Below, piece by piece: positions 27,556 to 32,449 of a stretch of 32,449 nt of DNA; within the stretch, counting starts at the first letter, position 1; the number at the start of each line of letters is the position of its first letter. The DNA comes from Saprospiraceae bacterium (GTDB lineage: Bacteria; Bacteroidota; Bacteroidia; Chitinophagales; Saprospiraceae). The stretch is from assembly GCA_013002625.1 (NCBI GenBank), contig JABDJE010000286.1, forward strand, positions 1-32,449, read 5' to 3'. A model generated the notes under the pieces. The model was not told the DNA's origin. It saw only the letters and a program-made list of their open reading frames with translations, and searched no databases. Made by a program: the position numbers and the translations under genes.

Positions 27556-28023
27556 ATGGGAAAGTTTACAAAGAAAAGAGGAAAGTCAACACCAGCAATT
27601 TCAACGGCATCATTGCCTGATATTATTTTCATGCTTTTATTCTTCTTTATGGTTGTAACTGTATTGAGGGATTCAGAATTGAAAGTGAACAACAATGTAC
27701 CGCAAGCAACCGAGTTGACTAAGCTCGAAAAGAAATCATTGGTAAATTACTTATACATTGGACGACCACTCAAGCAATATCAGGCTACTTATGGAACGAA
27801 GCCACGATTGCAGTTGGGTGATAAATTTTCCGATGTAACAGAGATTCCATTGTTTTTAGAAAAACATAGATCGTCAGTACCAGAAAATCAAAGACCTGGG
27901 ATTAATTCTTCTCTTCGGGTTGATGGCAAGGTTACAATGGGAATTGTGACCGATGTAAAAACCGAGCTTAGAAAGGCCGGTCAATTAAAAGTTAACTATT
28001 CTGCAAAGCCTCGTGCTAAGTAA
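27556..28023 (+). CDS. ExbD/TolR family biopolymer transport protein (second copy)
   Basis: STASLPDIIFMLLFFFMVVTVLRDSEL; KVTMGIVTDVKTELRKAGQLKVNYSA. Confidence 0.92.
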   Translation: MGKFTKKRGKSTPAISTASLPDIIFMLLFFFMVVTVLRDSELKVNNNVPQATELTKLEKKSLVNYLYIGRPLKQYQATYGTKPRLQLGDKFSDVTEIPLFLEKHRSSVPENQRPGINSSLRVDGKVTMGIVTDVKTELRKAGQLKVNYSAKPRAK

Positions 28024-28045
28024 TGCAGATCAATTCAAATAATAA

Positions 28046-28076
28046 AAGCCCGTCTCAATGAGATGGGCTTTTTTTT
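28046..28076. terminator. Intrinsic terminator between convergent exbD-like and DUF4293 genes (possibly bidirectional)
   Basis: AAGCCCGTCTC-AAT-GAGATGGGCTT plus T tract; A-run on the left side. Confidence 0.85.
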
Positions 28077-28509
28077 ATCTCAGTCTATCCATCGAATCCA
28101 CAGTCTTTTGATCTTTTTTAATGAAGTGATTGGCCAGTATAAAAAAGACAAGCGCCAAGGGTGGCATATATAATCCAAACTGATCTTCAATCACTGCATC
28201 GCCCATCGTATCAGCATTACTATACACAAGCCAAAATGCTACCAAGGCAAGGAAAAGAGAAGCAATTATGCCAAGATAGCCTAGTCGCAACTGTAGATTT
28301 CGATTTCTAAACATAAATATCGCCACCAATGCTACTATGCTACCCAAAGCAACTAACACAGTTAAAACCGTGTGATCTAATACATTAAACAGCTTATCCT
28401 CAAAGAAAGGAGATGCGGCTTGATCACTCATCGCAAAGGGAATTTTGAATAATGCAGCCATAATTATTGCAGCAAGCAATAAAAAAACAGATTGAATTCT
28501 CTGGATCAT
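28075..28509 (-). CDS. DUF4293-like four-TM membrane protein
   Basis: MIQRIQSVFLLLAAIIMAALFKIPFA start and four hydrophobic segments typical of this Bacteroidota family. Confidence 0.8.
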   Translation of the reverse strand: MIQRIQSVFLLLAAIIMAALFKIPFAMSDQAASPFFEDKLFNVLDHTVLTVLVALGSIVALVAIFMFRNRNLQLRLGYLGIIASLFLALVAFWLVYSNADTMGDAVIEDQFGLYMPPLALVFFILANHFIKKDQKTVDSMDRLR

Positions 28510-28568
28510 ACTCTTTTATTTGATTCCAAATTTATAATTTGGAATCTGCACTTCCAAGCAGAAAACAT

Positions 28569-29690
28569 ATGTATAGTTACTGGGAAAGAAAATATTGGCT
28601 TGATCATTACGATTATATCATCGTTGGCGGTGGAATAGTTGGATTAACAACAGCCTTTTTCTTAAAGGATTTATCGCCGAATAAATCCATTATTGTTCTT
28701 GATCGTCATATAATTCCTCAAGGGGCGAGTACGAAAAATGCAGGATTTGCCTGTTTTGGCACCGCAGGAGAGGTGCTTGATGATTTGGAACACATGACCG
28801 AGGATGAGGTTATTCGATTAATACAGCTGAGGTGGAGAGGTCTGGAGCGATTAAAAGTCCTTCATCGGCCTAAAACAATTAATTATTCCAATTCTGGTGG
28901 CACTGAGGTATTCCTGGATGAAGATAAGTTTAACCATTGTTCAGAAAAATTGGATTATCTCAACAAAGTCATGTATGAGGCCATTTGGCACAAGAATGTA
29001 TTTAGTGTTGAGCAACAATCCAAGTTCAAACAATTGTATAAACATATCATATTTAACCCGCATGAAGGCGTGCTTAACCCTGTGCATCTAATCAGACACT
29101 TATTAGGGATTGTTGCAGGAAAGCGCGTGCAGGTTTTGAGAGGAATGGGCGTTAAACATGTTGAGAATAATAACGGGATTAAGGTCACTTTGGATTCGGG
29201 TCTTGAATTGAGTTCTGAGAAGTTAATTTATTGTACGAATGCTTTTTCAAAACAATTTCTCAATGCTGATATAGTTCCGGCAAGGAATCAGGTGCTCATA
29301 AGCAAGCCGATTGAAAATTTTAATCTAAAAGGTACATTTCATTATGACAGAGGATATGTTTACTTCAGACAGATTGACAACCGTCTGCTAATTGGTGGCG
29401 CCAGGAATGTAGATCCTCAGGTAGAACAAACTGAAAATTTTGGATCAAATGATAAGGTAATTAATGAATTAAAGACTTTTGCAGCTCAAAAGATATTTGG
29501 TAAGCCGGTAGAATTTGAAGATCATTGGAGTGGAATAATTGCTACAGGAGGGTCAAAAACACCGATTTTAAAGAGGCTCGATGATCGCACATATGCGGCA
29601 ATCAGATTAGGTGGAATGGGCGTAGCCATTGGATCTGAGCTTGCATTCCAGGTTGCATTACTGGCAGAGTCAGGTAAAATGAAATATTAA
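28569..29690 (+). CDS. FAD-dependent oxidoreductase (DAO/glycine oxidase-like)
   Basis: YDYIIVGGGIVGLTTAFFLKD...IIVLDRHIIPQGASTKNAGFACFG dinucleotide-binding motif; C-term IRLGGMGVAIGSELAFQVA. ATG 28569 preferred over the track's TTG 28539. Confidence 0.9.
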   Translation: MYSYWERKYWLDHYDYIIVGGGIVGLTTAFFLKDLSPNKSIIVLDRHIIPQGASTKNAGFACFGTAGEVLDDLEHMTEDEVIRLIQLRWRGLERLKVLHRPKTINYSNSGGTEVFLDEDKFNHCSEKLDYLNKVMYEAIWHKNVFSVEQQSKFKQLYKHIIFNPHEGVLNPVHLIRHLLGIVAGKRVQVLRGMGVKHVENNNGIKVTLDSGLELSSEKLIYCTNAFSKQFLNADIVPARNQVLISKPIENFNLKGTFHYDRGYVYFRQIDNRLLIGGARNVDPQVEQTENFGSNDKVINELKTFAAQKIFGKPVEFEDHWSGIIATGGSKTPILKRLDDRTYAAIRLGGMGVAIGSELAFQVALLAESGKMKY

Positions 29691-29764
29691 AACAATTTTT
29701 TATTAGTAAAAAAAAATTGCAAAAAATACCGCCGGGAAACCAAATATCCTCTCCAAAAGTGATT

Positions 29765-29772
29765 TACATTTG
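29765..29772 (+). promoter_or_regulatory. Putative -7 box TACATTTG for the giant gene at 29885
   Basis: Matches TAnnTTTG; preceded 44 bp upstream by AAAAAATACC (29721), as at 17958/18002. Confidence 0.5.
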
Positions 29773-29884
29773 GACCATAAGATTTCCCCACTTATAATAT
29801 TCACATCTAATTAATCTGAACAGTCTCCCGGATTTAATCCTGCGGAGACAACATTACTTTATTTATTAACCAAAACTTAAACCC

Positions 29885-32449
29885 ATGTTGTGGACCGATT
29901 TTATGGGTAAGGTACGCAAGATACCGATCGCGTTATTTTGTGTTGGCTTACTTTCGACGGGCTCGATAAACCTACTACAGGCAAATGAGTCTACCACGTC
30001 TCCAGTTTTAGTTTGTGATGACCAGATTAATGTCTCACTAAATGAAAATTGTGAAGCGGTTATTTCCGTGGAAATGGTTCTGGAAGGAGAAAGTTCTATT
30101 CCAGGATTTGACCCAAGTAACTATGATATTGATATTGAAGGCGCTGCCAGTAATATCATATCAGAAGTTGGGATCTTTACTGTAACGATTACAGAAAGGA
30201 ACCCACCATTTACGCCACCATTAAACAGTTGTTGGGGGCACATTCTAGTTGAGGATAAATTACCTCCTCAAATTGATCCTAATTCTTGTGATTGTCCAGA
30301 AAACAATACGGATCCTGATTGTGTACTTCCGCTATTGTGTGATGAATTGGCAGAAATTTTAGATGGCAATATCAATGTTCCAATGCCAGTTGTTGTTGAG
30401 AACTGTACTGATATTACCACTACCTTCAGAGATGAAATCTTTGATAACGGCAATTGTAGTGAAACAGTTGTTAAGAGAATTTGGATCTATACCGATGGAG
30501 GAGGAAACAAGGTTGAATCTTGTCCTTTTTACTATCGTATTATTCCAATTACTGTAAATAATAATGTTGTTGGACCGAAAAATGAAGTGTATCTAGATTG
30601 CGGTGTAGGCACTACACCTCAGGATATTTATAATTTCTTTGATGCAAAATACCGTGACGAAAACCCTTGTGATAATGGTTCTGGTATTTGTGATCCAAAC
30701 AGCCATTATTATGATGCTGATTATGTAGAAGCTTATGAAGATGCAGTTCATGCATATGCACTGATGTTTTCTTTCCCTTCAATTCATGGTCTTCCGCTCA
30801 TAAATCACATTTGTAATACTGCAACAACGTATACGGATGTGGTTATTCCAATATGTAGCAGTGAACCGGAGTGTTCTGATAATGCTAAAATTATCAGGGA
30901 GTGGAAGATTTATGACTGGTGTAATTCAATAGTTGAACCTATTGTATTTACGCAAGTGATTAAAGCTTCTGATAATACACCACCTAATATTTACGTAAAA
31001 GACTTTGAAGTATCAGTTGACCCATGGGGTTGTGGCGGGACAGTCTACTTCCCTGATCCGATTCACTTAACTGATAATTGTTCTTCGTTCGTTAGATATG
31101 AAGTAACATCTGCACCAGGATTACCAGGAATAGATGTTCAGTATGATCCCATTAAAGGATGGTTTGTAGAAGACCTTCCAACCGGGTTGTACCAATTTTT
31201 CTATCATGCTTACGATTGCTGTGATAATGTAACTTCAGCAGGAGTATATGTGCGTGTAATAGATGGCACACCTCCTGTTGCAATTACCAAGCAGGATATA
31301 GTTGTTACTTTAATTCCAAGTCCGGGGCATGACTCCATTGAAGGTCTTACTAAAATATTCGCAGAGAGTGTGGATAATGGATCGTTTGATGGATGTGGGC
31401 CTGTACGCCTTGAAATAAGAAGAGATAATAATAATTGTGGAGGCTATAATGGAAACCTGACTTACAATAATGATGGTCACAGCCATGATGATCCATTTGA
31501 CGATGATAATGGTCGATTTGTAACCTTTTGTTGTAATGATCTTGTTGAGAACGGTGTTGACGCTGATGGTGATGGTGTTGCAGATTATGCTCAAATAAAA
31601 GTTTGGTTAAGAGTCTGGGATGATGGCGATGGCGACGGTTACTTTGGGACTGTAGGAGATAACTACAGCGAAGTATGGTCATTCATCAGACTGGAAGATA
31701 AATCAAGACCGACGATTATTTGTCCACCAGATGCAACAATCAGATGTGATGCAGATGAAAATAATTTGCATGATGTTGGACAAGCTACAGCTTATGGCGC
31801 ATGTGGACCAATGGCTGTTGACTATGTTGACATAGCAACAGACATGACAAGTTGTAACATTGGTACAATAACAAGAAAATGGTTTGTTGTAAACTATCCT
31901 GATGAATTCTGTTATCAGTATATCATCAAGACAGGTGATTACTCAGGACCGCCGATTATCTATTTCCCGAATGATACGATTGTTGATTGTACTGAAGAAA
32001 TAAACGCAGTTCCAACATGGATTGCGGGAGAATGTGATCAACTTGGATACAGTGTTCAACGAGATACCTTCTACTTTGAAGAAGGGGCATGTTTTAAAAT
32101 AATTAACTACTGGCAGGTAATTGACTGGTGTGTATATGATCCAAATGATGCAGTTCATGGAGCTGGTATTTGGAGCGATATTCAAGTAGTGAAAATCATT
32201 GATAATATTGCACCAACAATTGACGGATGTCAGGATGCTGTATTTGATGCAGACGATAAACAGGACTTAGACAGCGACGGTATTGTCTGTGAAAATAATA
32301 TGGTAATGCTGACCAATTCTGCAACCGATAACGGAGATTGCGCAAGCAATTGGTTAAAGTGGACAGTACAGGTAGACTTATATGGTGACTGGAATATAGA
32401 TTACATATTCTCTAGTACGGCACCTCCAGGATCTACTTATTACTTACCA
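29885..32449 (+). CDS. Giant Cys-rich surface protein, 5' part (truncated by right edge); paralog of the 2361-aa and 1493-aa proteins
   Basis: ATG at 29885 (MLWTDFMGKVRKIPIALFCVGLLSTGSINLLQANES...); I translated it to 32449 (855 codons) with no stop. Contains VSLNENCEAVISVEMVLEG, SCWGHILVEDKLPPQI, IIREWKIYDWC, VDPWGCGGTVYFP, KIINYWQVIDWCVYDPND. Missing from the ORF track because it lacks a stop. Confidence 0.93.
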   Translation, partial: MLWTDFMGKVRKIPIALFCVGLLSTGSINLLQANESTTSPVLVCDDQINVSLNENCEAVISVEMVLEGESSIPGFDPSNYDIDIEGAASNIISEVGIFTVTITERNPPFTPPLNSCWGHILVEDKLPPQIDPNSCDCPENNTDPDCVLPLLCDELAEILDGNINVPMPVVVENCTDITTTFRDEIFDNGNCSETVVKRIWIYTDGGGNKVESCPFYYRIIPITVNNNVVGPKNEVYLDCGVGTTPQDIYNFFDAKYRDENPCDNGSGICDPNSHYYDADYVEAYEDAVHAYALMFSFPSIHGLPLINHICNTATTYTDVVIPICSSEPECSDNAKIIREWKIYDWCNSIVEPIVFTQVIKASDNTPPNIYVKDFEVSVDPWGCGGTVYFPDPIHLTDNCSSFVRYEVTSAPGLPGIDVQYDPIKGWFVEDLPTGLYQFFYHAYDCCDNVTSAGVYVRVIDGTPPVAITKQDIVVTLIPSPGHDSIEGLTKIFAESVDNGSFDGCGPVRLEIRRDNNNCGGYNGNLTYNNDGHSHDDPFDDDNGRFVTFCCNDLVENGVDADGDGVADYAQIKVWLRVWDDGDGDGYFGTVGDNYSEVWSFIRLEDKSRPTIICPPDATIRCDADENNLHDVGQATAYGACGPMAVDYVDIATDMTSCNIGTITRKWFVVNYPDEFCYQYIIKTGDYSGPPIIYFPNDTIVDCTEEINAVPTWIAGECDQLGYSVQRDTFYFEEGACFKIINYWQVIDWCVYDPNDAVHGAGIWSDIQVVKIIDNIAPTIDGCQDAVFDADDKQDLDSDGIVCENNMVMLTNSATDNGDCASNWLKWTVQVDLYGDWNIDYIFSSTAPPGSTYYLP

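Noticed and set aside
1-32449. CRISPR array, prophage, IS element or integrase
   Set aside because: No regularly spaced short repeats, transposase, integrase or phage structural genes seen on either strand.

Overview
AT-rich Bacteroidota window (Saprospiria-like by protein style; taxonomy is inference). It holds a cluster of very large, Cys-rich, secreted surface proteins surrounding a block of housekeeping genes. Four paralogous giants are visible: the 3' part of one (1-2592), two complete ones (8482-15567, 2361 aa; 18181-22662, 1493 aa), and the 5' part of a fourth that runs off the right edge (29885->32449, absent from the ORF track because it has no stop). The three visible C-termini share one layout: a 72-aa dockerin-like domain of identical length, a cohesin-like beta domain, and a T9SS type A sorting domain. 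A 1265-aa protein (2795-6592) has three tandem cohesin-like domains, SprB-like repeats and a type B (CHU_C-like) C-terminus, and is followed by a PorP/SprF-family gene. The window therefore encodes both putative partners of a non-cellulosomal cohesin/dockerin surface assembly. The giants look like one conserved HYR/Ig-like scaffold in which different domains (C-type lectin, P-domain, a ~170-aa Cys-rich domain) have been inserted into loops. Three upstream regions share a TACC half-site exactly 38 bp before a Bacteroidota -7 box (TAnnTTTG); two have the full inverted repeat TACC-N8-GGTA. Two of the giant genes share a 13-nt motif just before their terminators. Remaining genes: an FG-GAP/ASPIC-UnbV lipoprotein, ruvX, def, rnhA-like, tatD, tRNA-Ser(GGA), exbB/165-aa/exbD/exbD, DUF4293 and an FAD-dependent oxidoreductase. 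All calls come from reading the sequence; no searches were run.
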